Positions 1 through 12,277 of a stretch of DNA of 64,000 bases are shown here, piece by piece. The stretch is from contig JAHCVI010000006.1 in assembly GCA_019096155.1 (NCBI GenBank), positions 682,001 to 746,000 of the forward strand, in the 5' to 3' direction. The stretch comes from Staphylotrichum longicolle (Eukaryota > Ascomycota > Sordariomycetes > Sordariales > Chaetomiaceae). The notes under the pieces are model-generated. The model was given only the letters and a program-made list of their open reading frames with translations, did not search any database and had not been told where the DNA came from. Positions within the stretch are counted from its first letter, which is position 1; each line of letters begins with the position of its first letter. The translations under genes were made by a program, and so were the position numbers.

Positions 1-1078
1 ACCAGCGTGACCGGCAAGAACATCCTTATCGCCACCGGCAGCGAGGTCACCCCCTTCCCCGGGCTCGAGATCGACGAGAAGACCGTCATCAGCAGCACCG
101 GCGCCATTGCGCTCGAGAAGGTGCCCAAGAAGATGGTGGTCATCGGCGGTGGCATCATCGGCCTCGAGATGGCCTCCGTGTGGTCGCGTCTCGGATCCGA
201 GGTGACCGTGGTTGAGTTCCTCGACCAGATCGGCGGCCCCGGCATGGACACCGAGATTGCCAAGAACATCCAGAAGATCCTGAAGAAGCAGGGCATCAAC
301 TTCAAGACTGGCACCAAGGTCGTTAGCGGCGACAAGACTGACGGGTCCGTTAAGCTCAACCTTGACTCGGCCAAGGGTGGCAAGGCGGAGTCGGTGGGTT
401 TCCCCCCCTCCCCCTACATGTTGCGCATTGGAGGCCAGCACACTGACTTATCAATCACAGATCGATGCTGACGTCGTCCTCGTCGCGATCGGTCGCCGCC
501 CCTACACCGGCGGTCTTGGCCTCGAGAACATTGGCATGGAGCTCGACGAGCGCGGCCGCGTGATTATCGACTCGGAGTACCGCACCAAGATCCCCCACAT
601 CCGCTGCATCGGCGACGTCACGTTCGGCCCCATGCTTGCGCACAAGGCTGAGGAGGAGGCCGTTGCGGTTGTCGAATACATCAAGAAGGGCTACGGCCAC
701 GTCAACTACGGCGTCATCCCCGCCGTCATGTACACCTTCCCCGAGGTCGCGTGGGTCGGCCAGTCGGAGCAGGACCTCAAGAAGGCGGGCATCAACTACC
801 GCGTCGGCACGTTCCCCTTCAGCGCCAACTCGCGCGCCAAGACCAACCTTGACACGGACGGCATGGTCAAGATGCTGGCCGACCCCGAGACGGACCGCCT
901 GCTCGGCGTGCACATCATCGGCCCCAACGCCGGCGAGATGATTGCCGAGGGCACGCTGGCGCTCGAGTACGGCGCATCGTGCGAGGACATTGCGCGCACC
1001 TGCCACGCGCACCCGACCCTCGCCGAGGCGTTCAAGGAGGCGGCGATGGCGACGTACTCGAAGGCGATCCACTTTTAA
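1..1078 (+). CDS. LPD1: Dihydrolipoyl dehydrogenase (E3), 3' part
   Basis: This is the C-terminal 336 residues of the flavin disulfide oxidoreductase that re-oxidises dihydrolipoamide in the mitochondrial pyruvate, 2-oxoglutarate and branched-chain dehydrogenase complexes and the glycine cleavage system. Two exons are visible, 1-393 and 461-1078, separated by a 67-nt GT-AG intron; the junction joins GGKAES to [14 protein letters not shown] in phase 0. The NAD-binding dinucleotide motif GGGIIG lies at residues 49-54 of the fragment, the second FAD segment ([19 protein letters not shown]) follows the intron, and the C-terminal dimerisation domain carries the catalytic [10 protein letters not shown]. 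The N-terminal FAD motif and redox-active CxxxxC lie left of the window. The family identity is very secure; mitochondrial targeting cannot be seen here. Confidence 0.96.
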
Positions 1079-2155
1079 ACGGGAGTGAAGCGTGTTCGGG
1101 TCGGTGGCGCGGGCGTTTTCTTGTGTACCTTGTACTTTAGCTTGTTTTCCCTCTCAAGGCATCATCGGTAAATGGACTGCGCCGGCTGGCGGGTATTGAA
1201 AGCTGAAAAAAGATCCTAATCTACCGAACGAAGCACAGCAGGCGAGCAGCGAGTTTTTGCGTTGCTGTATATGCTGACTGAGGGGTAACGTTAGATGGTG
1301 GATAGGTTTTATAGTCTCGCGGCAAGATAGAAGAAGTCTCATTTGTTCTGGTTAAGGCGTGGTGGTCTCGTGCGAGATGTCCTGAGTTGAGGGTGGTGTT
1401 TGACGTGGAGCACTGCTCTGATGCAAGTCGTTGGGAAGAGGCAGCAGGCCACAGACCTGTGTTCTGGGAGAAAAGAAGAAATGATGAAAATATCAAAGGC
1501 AATCCGTCCCGTCCTTTACCTCCCGTTCATCCCATGTGAAGGTGGAGCTCACCCTTTCATCTGCCCAAGCTCCCAAAGTCAACATCGAAACATGCTCCAA
1601 GCTGGTATAACCCTAACCCCATTCCGCCACCCCCTGTCGTCGTGCAGCTTCTTGCGGGTTTGTTGATCGAAACGGATCGTACCACAATTGGACAATTGGG
1701 GACACGATTGGGGGTCACCTTCCGGCGGCGGTGTGGGGTCCAATCCCTGTTCCCATGCACTTGGCTTTTCGGGGTTTCGGTCGAGACGGGCAAGCTGTTG
1801 GATTCTGTGTTGCGCGTCCCTCTCTCTCTCTCTCTCGCTCGCTCACTCGCTCGCTGTGTTGTCCGTATTCCTGCTCTGCTCTGGGATTTATCCTTCGTTT
1901 TTGGTTTCCTCGACCAGACTTTGACGGTTTTGTGCTGGGAAAACGCCAATTGGGTCGATTCTTCGGCAACACGGCGCACCCATTTCACGTGGTGCCATTA
2001 AGAGGGGAGAGGCGGTCTGAACGGACGAGTTTACGGAACATATACTGACGGAGTGAGGATTTGAGGGTCCTGTTTTGAACCCATTGTAACGGCACTCTGG
2101 TTCTTCTTTTCTTCCCCTCTCCTGCCTTCGCTCAAAGGGGCCGGAAGCTGCTTCA
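1079..2155. other. Intergenic: LPD1 3' flank and desaturase 5' region
   Basis: No gene is supported here. The left part should hold the LPD1 3' UTR and the right part the desaturase promoter and leader. A pyrimidine microsatellite lies in it. Open frames on both strands here have no family resemblance and are short. Confidence 0.6.
1820..1855. repeat. CT/CTCG microsatellite
   Basis: A run of about eight CT dinucleotides passes into CGCT/CACT tetranucleotides. It lies about 300 bp upstream of the desaturase start, where fungal promoters and leaders often carry pyrimidine tracts, so it may belong to the core promoter; that is inference only. Confidence 0.7.
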
Positions 2156-3957
2156 ATGGCCGCATCCACGGGCTCGGTCAAGACGGGAGGCGAGCGTTCA
2201 TACCCCGTGCTGCCTCGTCGCGAGATCGAGGCCCTGATCGCCGAGGGGAGGAAGGTCTTTATCGTCGACCAGCATGTCGTCAAGGCTGATGCCTGGTGCA
2301 AGTACCATCCGGGCGGGGACAAGGCGATTCTGCACATGGTGGGGAGGGACGCTACGGATGAGGTGAATGGGTGAGTTTCATTTCATTTTTGTGGTGTCAG
2401 AGGGGTCGTGTATGTTGACATGGAGGTGCGTACAGGCTGCACTCCCTCGATGCCCGCCGCATGATGGACAAGTACCGCATTGGGCGCATCGAGGGCCGCT
2501 GGAAGAACTTCCTGCCGCCTATCCAGGGCGGGAGGTTCAGGGCGAGGGTTGGGGATGGGGAGCTGGAACAGGAGGAGGAGTACGACGCCGACTTGGTTCT
2601 GCAACAGATCAGGGAACATGCCACGACGGCGTCGAGCGACGCGAGCTCACGGTCGCCCTCGCCGACCTTTGACACCAACGAAGCTGAGCTGCGCAACCGC
2701 AAGGGAGGGCTGGCAAGGTCAGGGTCGGCCACCTCGCTCTCGTCCGCCGACGACGCAGCCACCCCGGCCCCGGCCGACGGCATGGCGCACCTCGACATCC
2801 TTACACGGAAGGAGATCAAGCTCGATCTCAGCAAGTACCCGCCGCCCGACCCGGCCACGCAGGAGGCCATCGTGGAGAAGTACCGGCTCCTGCACGAGCG
2901 CATCAAGTCCGAGGGCCTGTACGACTGCAACTACTACGCCTACGCCGTCGAGGTCTCGCGGTACACGCTCTTCTTTGGCCTCATGCTGCTCTTCCTGCGC
3001 TGGAAGTGGTACGTCGCCAGCGCCTTCTTCCTGGGCTGCTTCTGGCACCAGCTGGTCTTCACGGCGCACGACGCCGGCCACATGGGCATCACGCACAACT
3101 TCCAGGCCGACACGGTCATCGGCATCATCATCGCGGATTTCCTGGGCGGCCTGTCCCTCGGCTGGTGGAAGCGCAACCACAACGTGCACCACATCGTCAC
3201 CAACTCGCCCGAGCACGACCCGGACATTGAGCACATGCCCTTCTTCGCCATCTCGCACCGCTTCCTCGCGGGCCTGCGCTCGACCTACTACGAGCACGTC
3301 ATGCACTACGACGCCGCGGCCAAGTTCTTCATCTCGCTGCAGCACCACCTGTACTACGTCGTCCTGCTCTTCGGCCGCTTCAACCTCTACCGCCTGTCGT
3401 GGATGTACCTGCTCGCCGGCCAGGGCCCCCGGAAGGGCGTGGCGGCCTGGCACCGGTGGCTGGAGATTGCGGGGCAGGTGTGCTTCTGGTGGTGGTTTGG
3501 CTACGGCATCGTGTACAAGAGCATTGACAACGGTTGGGACCGGTTCGTCTTCGTCGTGGTCAGCCACTTCGTGACGACGCCCGTGCACGTGCAGATCACG
3601 CTGTCGCACTTTGCCATGAGCACCGCCGACCTGGGCGTCGACGAGTCGTTCCCGCAAAAGATGCTGCGCACCACCATGGACGTCGACTGCCCGCCCTGGC
3701 TCGACTTCTTCCACGGCGGCCTGCAGTTCCAGGCCATCCACCACCTGTTCCCGCGCATCCCGAGGCACAACCTGCGCAAGACCCAGGGGCTGGTGCAGGA
3801 GTTTTGCAACGAGGTGGGCATTCCGTACGCGCTGTATGGGTTTGTGGAGGGGAACAAGCACGTCATCGGGCGGCTGGCGGACGTGGCGAGGCAGGCGGCC
3901 ATCTTGGCCAAGTGCCAGAGTGTGTTGGAGAAGGGGGAGGGTGGTCATCATCACTAG
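2156..3957 (+). CDS. Delta-8 sphingolipid desaturase (cytochrome b5 fusion)
   Basis: Predicted 578-residue ER membrane enzyme that introduces the delta-8 double bond into the long-chain base of ceramide, a step towards the 9-methyl glucosylceramides of filamentous fungi. Exons are 2156-2370 and 2436-3957; the split codon GG|G joins ATDEVNG to LHSLDARRMM. The N-terminal cytochrome b5 domain has the haem-binding HPGG at residues 51-54. The desaturase domain carries the three histidine boxes HDAGH (283-287), HNVHH (320-324) and QAIHH (Q504, H507, H508), the last with Gln in place of the first His, as in front-end desaturases. Hydrophobic segments flank the boxes. A Ser/Asp-rich linker lies between the two domains (about residues 110-190). 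The ATG at 2156 gives a normal N-terminus for the family. Length and architecture are standard for the fungal enzyme. Confidence 0.93.
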
Positions 3958-5855
3958 AGTTGTTTGACCTGGTGCTGTGGGTTTAATGTCGTGTTTGATG
4001 ATGGAGTGATATGGATATGATCGGGAGTGAAAAAGATACAGCTAGATGGCGTTTTTTGGGTTGCGTTTTCTGCATGACTTGTTTCGTTAGACGTAATAGG
4101 GGCTTTTTGTCTTGTGTCGTCTGCAAAAACGCAACTTCTGATTAAAGATCAAGCGGATACGCAGCTGTCTTGAGACATGGCCGCTGCAGCTAAACTGCGC
4201 CGTCCACGCTGCGAGAAGTGAGTCAACCACACACGTTGTGTCCGCCCGAGGACGGCGACGAGGGAATTGGGCTGCACGGAGCCGACGGGTAGCGAACCCG
4301 GACTTCGTGTACCATTTGTCTGCGCATTCTGTAGGACGCTGCCTGGGCGGGAATGTGCAGGAGCCGGGACCCTGGATCGTCCCATGTGTTGCAATGTTGT
4401 GTGACGGGAGGTCACAGACACAGATCTGCAAACGCATGGCTGCCCCCCCCCTTAACCGTTGACTCGGCTTTGAGCTCGTCCCTCCATGTTTGCTGCGGCC
4501 TGGGACTGGACCTTGGTCTCGGCCATTGAAGTGGACAGCGAATGTAGGTGCTGTTTCAAACGAGAAAGATACACAAATCCATTCTCCTTTGTCCCTTGTT
4601 TTGCAACCCCTCGATCTGCAAGAGCCCTGGGATTGCCCAGGTAGATGTGCAGCTGCCCTAGCTTCAGTGTTGTATGTACTCTAACGACATTGCATGTACG
4701 ACACCGATCTGTGTTTGCCCCATGGGCCCTGGCCCCGTCTGGCATCGGCCAGCTACAGCTCGGCGTACATGATGGCTGTTTGCCCGCATGCGGGAACCCC
4801 TATTGCCGAAGGCGGGGGACAACGTCACGGGCGGGACTTGAGACGAACAGACTCGAACTCGTCCCAGGTTCAGACAGACGGGATCCTTGACGTGAGTCGG
4901 GCTGGCTGCTGATAGGGCAATACTCCTGAGTTGAGAAAGAGCTTGCTGTGACTTGTAAGGTTGTAAAGCAGTCAAGAGACAACCATGCTAGCACCATCTA
5001 CGTGTCGGAAAGCATCCTAAACATCTTATTTCAGTTGATCCTCCGTCACCTCGGGCAGCCGTGGCGTACTGGTTGGGTGTGGCCTCGGTGACTCGCATCG
5101 TTCTCCCGAGGCAGCCATCCCCTTCCCTTCGTCACATCTCATTTTCAAGGAAGGGTTTGCAGTCGGGACGCCTCTGCCGAGACCCCTGTCCCTGCCTTCG
5201 AAACGGGCGGGACACGAATCGAATGCGGTCATCACTTACATCTGCACACAGGAACGTACATAAGCTCAAGAGCGAACGGCCAGCCTTCCATGGGGCGGGT
5301 GGGTATCTCCGAGTGATGGTCGATGTCGGCAGCCGGGCCACGCTGTGTTGTGCAGCATCGCCGGCCTCCCGCATCCCATTCGGCATCTCAGGCTCTGCCG
5401 TCATTCCCAACCCCAACGCAAGGCCCGTCCAAGACTACTGGTTTGCGGCCCTGTCTTGAGGAGGGTTCCTTGGCCGGATCGTGACAGCAAGAGCTGTTTG
5501 TTGCTTAATGCTGTGGATGAGGAAAACGCCGTGGCCAACCGTCTGAGGCATGGGGGCTCTGAGGGCGAGAAGGGATGGTGTATATAACCTCCCTCGCCCC
5601 GACCTCGAAACGCACTCAGATATCGGGACGGTATTGTGAGATACCAAGCACATTTCTCCTGAATTTCCAACAATACCACCCCAAATAGCCAGGCACACTG
5701 ACAGACTCACACTTTCCTGTCTCACTTCCATAACCACCATTCCACGCGAAGCATCGAGCTTAAGAAACCCCATCTCTCTGTTCTACACCTCCCCCCTCCG
5801 GGGCTGACGATACCCACCACATCACGCAGCCACCTCCGAGCCGGCAGCACCAAGA
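3958..5855. other. Intergenic, about 1.9 kb
   Basis: No coding gene or RNA gene could be supported. Several 60-130 codon open frames occur on both strands but none has recognisable motifs, plausible splice partners or codon usage like the neighbours. I looked for tRNA B-box patterns around 4840-4880 and found no foldable cloverleaf. The right end holds the promoter of the small downstream gene. Confidence 0.55.
5581..5587 (+). promoter_or_regulatory. TATA-like box
   Basis: The sequence TATATAA stands about 270 bp upstream of the small SMP-like gene and is followed by a C- and A-rich leader typical of fungal 5' UTRs. It would imply a leader of roughly 230 nt. Assignment rests on position and consensus only. 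Confidence 0.45.
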
Positions 5856-6122
5856 ATGGGCAAATCCAAGATGGACGACGCCGCAGCCGAGCGGATTCGC
5901 AGGGCCCGCGGGGACAAGGTACTGTACACTTCCTCCCTCCGTTCCTCCCTCCCTCTCTCCCCGCTTTCATTCACTCAACTAACGCTATGCGTCTTTAAAC
6001 AGGACGGCTTCACCAAGCGCGCCGCCGACGCCGCGCGGCGGAATGACGCCGGCCAGGGCCAGCGTGACGCCGGTCCAAGAGTGGCGGCGACCAAAAGGGG
6101 TCAGAAGGGGGACAAGAAGTGA
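5856..6122 (+). CDS. Small SMP-like (seed maturation protein-type) protein
   Basis: A 60-residue, highly charged, soluble protein encoded by two exons, 5856-5918 and 6003-6122. The 84-nt intron has donor GTACTG, a CTAAC branch site and acceptor CAG, and both exons are in phase 0. The spliced protein starts MGKSKMDDAAAERIRRARGD and continues DGFTKRAADAARRNDAGQ, ending in a basic Lys/Gly tail. The spacing of Ala, Arg and Gly residues resembles the LEA-like SMP repeat found in short fungal proteins, which in plants is associated with desiccation tolerance; function in fungi is not established. It has no signal peptide or membrane segment. The gene is too short to assign with certainty, but its intron signals and the TATA-like box upstream support it being expressed. 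Confidence 0.62.
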   Translation: MGKSKMDDAAAERIRRARGDKVLYTSSLRSSLPLSPLSFTQLTLCVFKQDGFTKRAADAARRNDAGQGQRDAGPRVAATKRGQKGDKK

Positions 6123-8470
6123 GTGACGGGGTTCGGCGATGGGAGTTGTGGGCTGTGTAACGTTTGGCATGCCGTACACAGGTGACGGCGGAGGGAGGGA
6201 GGGGTGGAGGGGGATGGGATGGGATGGTATGGTATTGTGTGGTGTGCGGATCGTGGGAGGGAGGGAGGTTTGGAGGTTGGATGGCTGGGAGGCATTGAGG
6301 ATTGTAGGTTGTGGGATGGATGGTTGGATGGGAAGGGGCTGGCTGGGTGTCATTCTCGCATTGTTTTTTTGTGTGGGCTCTTCTTTGCATTGGGTGCTGG
6401 GAGTGTAATCATTGGGTCGGCACATGGCTTGGTGACTGCGGCCCGTGGCGGGTTTGGGGGAGTAAGGGGAACGGGTGTTTGTGACCTGTAGTTTACACTG
6501 TTGGGCAAGCGCTTCCTGTTTTGGGTTCTCGGAGGGTTTTTAAGAAGATTTCCTCTCGCTTCTCTCTTCTCATGTCATTTCACTTTTCTACACACACCGT
6601 ATCATGCCGATCCGGCTCTTCTCCAGCCGGGGTAATCACTTTTCAGGGGAGGAGGACCTCTACGCTTGGGTTCTTCTCCCGAGACAATGACTGGGACACA
6701 TTGCCCCCACGCTGTAGCTACCAAAATCTTGCCTCCCTCACTTTCCTGGTAGCTGGTCTTTGGTGTAATCGGTGTGTGGTCAAGCCCATCTCCGCCACAG
6801 AACGCCATCGGCGGGTTAACCTGAACGGGCATATCGACGCCTCTCTGCACAGCAGGGGCAACAGCCATCAGATTGTGACACCGGTGAAGACCCTGCCCAG
6901 GGCCCAGCCACTCCCGACTGGCTTCCTCCGGTAGTGATACTGGTTGGCGCAGAGTCTGTCAAAGTCGCTGACTTTGGCAGTTCAGCAGGACAGGGATGGT
7001 GATTCGGCGGGGTTGCAGGTACCGGTGTGCCCTGCCACAGCAGACGGTATCGTTTTCGGTAGAGTCAGGTTTATCCCGGTTCTAGGGCACGTGGGATGCA
7101 GAGTGTTCGAAGGCGTCTTGGGACCAGTGTTGTGTGAAAGCTTGACCAGGGGTCTCAGATGCCCTGGCATTGCTGGCAAGCAGGATACGGAAACCCGATC
7201 GGGCTGGGCACAGACTACTACTCACCATCACGACATTGCCGTGACGCGATTTTACAACCCCTTGGATTTTCGCCGAGATGCTGTTGCGAACTGCGATGAA
7301 AGACCTTTCTCGAGTCCGGACGTAAAGCAGTGTAGCAGGGGACAAGGTCAATAATGGTGACCTCAGACAGATCGAGGGCCCGAACCTTGATAGACGGTGT
7401 TGCTTGAGATGCGCTGCTGTGCAACAGGGGCCCGAGATTCGACCTTATCGCAGCAAGTTTCCGATCTGGTGGATATCCATGATGTAAAAAGTTGTTGCCG
7501 GCTGCCCAGATCGGTTGTCCGGTCATCACAGTCTGAAGGATGGCACTGCGGTGTTGAAACTAAGTTTATATTACACACAGTCCAGAACATGGATACTCAC
7601 GAGATTGTAGTCATAAGAGAATCCGGTTGTTCTAAGACCGACCCATGTATCTGTAATACCTATGTATCCCATCAATTTGGGTACGGTACCTGAGGTCTCT
7701 TGAGCCAAGTAGACTTCCCTACTCGTGCACAAAACCCTGATGTCGTGGGCGTTCGGGACTGACCAGACCGAGCCCCCGTGGCCCCTTCCGGGCTTGACTT
7801 CTTCGTATTCGTTCGAGTTTTTGGTTGCACAACAGGAACGACATGCCGAAGCAATAGCAGCCGCCCGTCACACTGCACGTGGAAGAGTCTTGGTGCGGGG
7901 GCCAACCGCCGGGTTGATTTACTGGAACTTCTCGAGTATCGGTACAGTGAAAGGCGAGTGGAAGTTCCAAGTTCAGGGTTTAACGTTCAGGGATGCCGCC
8001 AAGGGACCTGTCACTGACCACAGCCGGGCGGGAGCCCCACTTTCTTCCCGCAGCAAATGCCCCGCTGTTGCTGGCGCTTGTGCCCCCACAACGGCCGTTA
8101 CCTGGAAAGCTGAGCTCCATCCCGTCACATTGGAACCCTCGATCGCCTTGCATCACCGTCCACACCCTGCTTTCATCCCCCAACCTCCAACCTCCACCTA
8201 GGCGCCGCTGAGACGGTCCATCAACAGCGACATTCCCCCCGTGGTACATCGGCATCCCGTATTTGTTCATCCGTCACGGTCCGCCACCCAGCATCCTCCA
8301 CATCGACCTGTGCAGACCATTTTCCCCCCACACCCGCCCTCAGCGAGGCCCAACAGAGTGAGAATCAGCCACGTGCATCATCGACTTCGTCCTCCGGTTC
8401 CACTCCCCGCCGGCTCTGTTCACAAAGCATGCCCCGTCAGGCCCGATACTCTCGCTAGCGGACCAGAGTC
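6123..8470. other. Intergenic, about 2.3 kb
   Basis: The left end is a G-rich 3' flank with GGGA/GGGAT tracts. The rest shows no supportable gene: open frames up to about 160 codons occur but lack family motifs, ATG context or splice continuity. The C-rich stretch from about 8150 to 8470 reads as the 5' leader of VAC14. Confidence 0.55.
6189..6235 (+). repeat. GGGA / GGGAT tract
   Basis: Tandem GGAGGGA then GGGAT units lie just after the stop of the small SMP-like gene, with a second GGGAGGGAGG block near 6258. Four or more closely spaced G runs could form a G-quadruplex in the transcript; this is a composition-based inference. Confidence 0.6.
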
Positions 8471-11400
8471 ATGGATCCCGCCGTTCAGCGTGCCCTGAAC
8501 GACAAGTTGTACGATAAGCGCAAGGTCGGCGCTCTCGAGTGGGTCACCCTTCACTTGAACCCCGTCTGCCGTCTGTCTCGATGCCGTCTTTCCTCATCAC
8601 CCCATGCCGAATCGGGTCACATACCCGGGCTGAGTGAGACCCTTTGGGCCCATCTGACTCGCATGCCCCTGAAACAGACTCGAGCGCCTCATTCGCGACC
8701 TTGTCGCCCAGAAGGATTATTCCCGTGTCGAGGCCGTCCTCGATCAGCTTTGCAACGACTTTGCTTATGCCGTCCACCAACCTCATGCCCGGAACGGAGG
8801 CTTGATAGGACTGGCTGCTGCTGCCATCGCTCTTGGTCCGGTACGTAACCGCTCCCTGCAGCCTCCACCTGCCGCGGTGTCTGCCTCCCTGAAATGGTCG
8901 AGATCAACCATCCTGCTTACACTCAGCTCGGTCATCTGCTGCCTCACAGGAGCTTGCACGGTACCTCGAAATCATTGTGCCGCCAGTGCTCGCCTGCTTC
9001 ACTGACCAAGATGCCCGCGTTCGCTACTACGCCTGCGAGGCCATGTACAACATTGCCAAGGTGGCAAAGGGCGAGATTTTGATCTACTTTAATCACATCT
9101 TTGACGCCCTTTGCAAGGTGAGCCCATTGCCCTCCGGTCTTGCCAGCTTAGATTCTTACCAAGCCTCGCCGGCACTCAGCTAGGTGCCGACTCAGAACTG
9201 TCCGTCAAAAACGGAGCCGAGCTGCTCGACCGTCTGATCAAGGACATCGTCTCAGAATCCGCCGCCACCTATGTCTCGGTCTTGGAGCAGCCTCCACCGT
9301 ATCAGGAGAGCGATAAGGACGCTCTCGACGACTCGATCGAGCTTCCCACGGCCTTCTCCCTGAAGCGCTTTATCCCGTTGCTCAGGGACCGCATTTATGC
9401 ACTCAACCCCTTCACCAGGACATTCTTGGTCGGCTGGATCATTCTGCTCGACTCGATCCCGGATCTGGAGCTCGTCACGTACCTTCCCGACTTTCTCGGC
9501 GGACTTCTGCGCTTTCTGAGTGACTCAAACCGGGACGTTCATGTTGCCACCCAGGGTTGCTTGGACAAGTTCCTCAATGAGATCAAGCGCATCGCCCGCA
9601 TCAAGAAGGGCATCGCCGAAAGCAAAAGGTCCAAGGAGGCCAAGGAGGGGAAGCGGAAGCGAGTCGACTCGATCGAGAGTGGCAGTGTGCAGCCCCAACT
9701 CGAGGAGGGCGAGGAGCTCGACTCTGATACGGGCGCCGACGATGACGACCTGGACAGTGAAGATGATTGGGTTCCCGGTCAAGATGTCCAAATCAACTAC
9801 AAGGCCATCTTGGAAATACTGACCGCCACCCTTGACTCGCCGTTGGGTAAGTGCCACTCCGCGTTGGAACACTGCGTTCTCGCTGATTAACCTGGAAGAA
9901 GAGGACGGCCTGTTGGAGTCACTGCGTTGGGTTGTCGAATTCCTCGACATATGTCCAGAGGAAGTACTCCCCTTTACCCCAAAGATCCTGGCTCATTTGC
10001 TACCCGCCATGGCTAGCGGCGTGGAATCGATTCGCCAGGCTGCTGGGAGGGTCAACACTTCCCTAATGGACTATGTCGTCTCCCTGTCGGACGAAGCGGA
10101 GCTGGCGATGCCGCCCCCATCACGGATACCCGGCCCTCCGCCGCCAATAGGTGAACGGCAAGACGGCACCACAAGCGCCCGTGCCTCTTTGTCCGGCTCG
10201 CGAGATCTCGAGGTCCGGAGTCCCACGCCGGCTCAAGGACGGCCTTTTCCGCGGACTCCGACCCCAGCTCTCGTTCCGGCCCAACCTCAACCGGATCTCG
10301 ATTACGCTGCTGCGGTAAACTCGTTGACCTTGCTGTTCCTTAACGACCACGAGGCCACCCGTGTTGCCGCTTTGACATGGTTGATTATGCTTCACCGTAA
10401 GGCGCCGCGGAAGGTGCTCGCGTTTAACGACGGGACCTTTCCAGCCCTGCTCAAGACCCTGTCAGACCCCGCCGAGGCGGTGGTCACGAAAGATCTGCAG
10501 CTCCTCTCGCAGATTTCGAGAAACAGCGAGGACGACTACTTTACCAATTTCATGGTCAACCTGCTCCAGCTCTTCTCGACAGACAGGAAACTTCTCGAGA
10601 CGCGTGGGAACCTCATCATCCGCCAACTCTGCACTAGCCTCAGCCCCGAGCGCATCTACCGGACCCTGGCCGATTGCATCGAGAAGGAGGAAGATGTCGA
10701 GTTTGCGAGCATCATGGTTCAGAACCTCAACAATAATTTGATAACTGCGCCCGAGCTCGCTGAGCTGAGGAAACGGCTGCGTAATCTGGAGACCAAGGTT
10801 TGTCTCCATGGAACTGCCGGCTGAGATGACTGTGAGCTGACCAGTGCAGGACGGGCAAACCTTTTTTGTTGCGCTATTCCGCTCGTGGTGCTACAATGCG
10901 GTGGCTACTTTCTCTCTCTGCCTCCTGGCGCAGGCGTATGAGCAGGCCTACAACTTGCTACAAATCTTGTTTGTGACTTGGATGTCTGTGTTGGAAACGG
11001 ACTTTGCTGACGAGCCCAGTGCCGAACTCGAAATGACGGTCAACATTCTCATCCAAATCGACAAGCTGGTGCAGCTCCTCGAGTCGCCCGTCTTCACCTG
11101 TATGAGAGTCCTCCGGCCTAACTTGGGTACAGGCGCTGACCACAAGAACACAGACTTGCGGCTTCAACTCCTCGAACCCGAACGATACCCTCATCTATAC
11201 AAGTGTCTCTACGGCCTCTTGATGCTCCTGCCGCAGTCATCAGCGTTCGCCGCCCTCAAAAACCGCCTCAATAGCGTCAGCTCGATTGGCTACTTGCACA
11301 TTGCGCCGAGGCCGTGCGTGTCTCACCCCGTTTCTCCCATTTCTCAACCCACAAGTACTAACTCGGCCCTTAGCAACGCAACAACCCCCAACCTCCCCAG

Positions 11401-11770
11401 CTTTGACCGCCCTAACCGCCTCAAGGGCCGTGAAGAAGGCATCATCCGCTGGGGCGAGCTCCTCGAGAAGTTCCGCACCGTGCAGGAGCGGGCCCGTCGC
11501 CTCCAGCGCGTGGGTGGCAGCGGCAATGGTGGCGACCTGGATGACTTCAACGACCTCCGTCTTCACGACGGCTCGGGAGATCACAAGGGGCAGGGTGTGG
11601 ACGGCGGGGCGGGTGGCGGCGCTAGGACAGGACGCGGGACGGTGCCGCTCGTCAAGGAGCCGCCGCCGCCGCCGCCGAAGCCCGAGCCGGTGTCGAAGCC
11701 CCGGTCCGGGCTGGGGCGGCAGTTTGGACGGTTGGGAGGGGCTGTGTCTGGGCGAGGCAAGCGCGCCTAG
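8471..11770 (+). CDS. VAC14: VAC14, scaffold of the Fab1/PIKfyve lipid kinase complex
   Basis: A 906-residue HEAT-repeat scaffold that holds the PtdIns3P 5-kinase Fab1 and the phosphatase Fig4 on the vacuole membrane and so controls PtdIns(3,5)P2. Nine exons: 8471-8538, 8678-8840, 8950-9117, 9180-9846, 9899-10797, 10850-10968, 11020-11099, 11154-11313, 11374-11770; the total is a multiple of three and each junction restores family sequence (for example [36 protein letters not shown]). The N-terminal Fab1-binding HEAT region starts [18 protein letters not shown]; an acidic linker ([20 protein letters not shown]) follows; the Fig4-binding domain includes [20 protein letters not shown] and [14 protein letters not shown]. 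The C-terminus is Gly/Pro-rich and basic ([19 protein letters not shown]). The last three introns are in-frame and stop-free. Confidence 0.95.
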
Positions 11771-12277
11771 TTTTGCTCTATCTGCATTACACCCCGTCTT
11801 GCCCTTGGCTTGATTTTGGCTTTGGCTTCTTTTTTGGCATGTGTGATTTTGCATTGTGGTTTTGTGCAAAGCGTTTGCTGCTTGTGTGGTTTTTTTCGGT
11901 CAGCTACCTCTCTGACAAGCGTCTGTCTTTCTGACTCTAGAGGACCACGACAACAACAGCCGCCATCGGATGCGTGTCGGCGGCGTGCTGGTTGACTACG
12001 ATGACAACAATACCCCCTCGGGAAGCGAGACGGAACGGGCGGATGCCATGATCAGCCGGGGGATGGGGGTCAGGACGGCGGCGGCGGGGGCGGGGATGCA
12101 TGGACGGGGACATTTGCGGAGTTCTACTACGTGATAGATGGTCTATCGAATATTAAGAGACATGTATACCACCTAGTCCTACATCTGGAAGAAGATCACT
12201 CTCTGCCAGAGTGGTATCTAAACCCCTCCATCCACCATCCTTCCCCCCCCATCGAAGTAAATCATTCCCCTACCCAC
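11771..12277. other. Convergent intergenic with an exon-like open stretch
   Basis: This separates the 3' ends of VAC14 (+) and HAUS1 (-). It should contain both 3' UTRs. From about 11940 to 12123 the plus strand shows a coding-like open stretch preceded by a CTGAC branch and CTAG acceptor; see the findings. T-rich stretches near 11820-11900 look like a normal 3' UTR. Confidence 0.5.

Noticed and set aside
2719..3954. 411-codon open frame antisense to the desaturase
   Set aside because: It mirrors the GC-rich coding frame of the desaturase (mostly Val/Arg/Glu/Asp/His residues) and has no family motif; it is a shadow of a real gene.
4836..4875. Possible tRNA B-box (antisense of CGAACAGACTCGAACTCGTC)
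   Set aside because: The flanking bases do not form a five-pair T-stem and no acceptor or anticodon stem could be matched.
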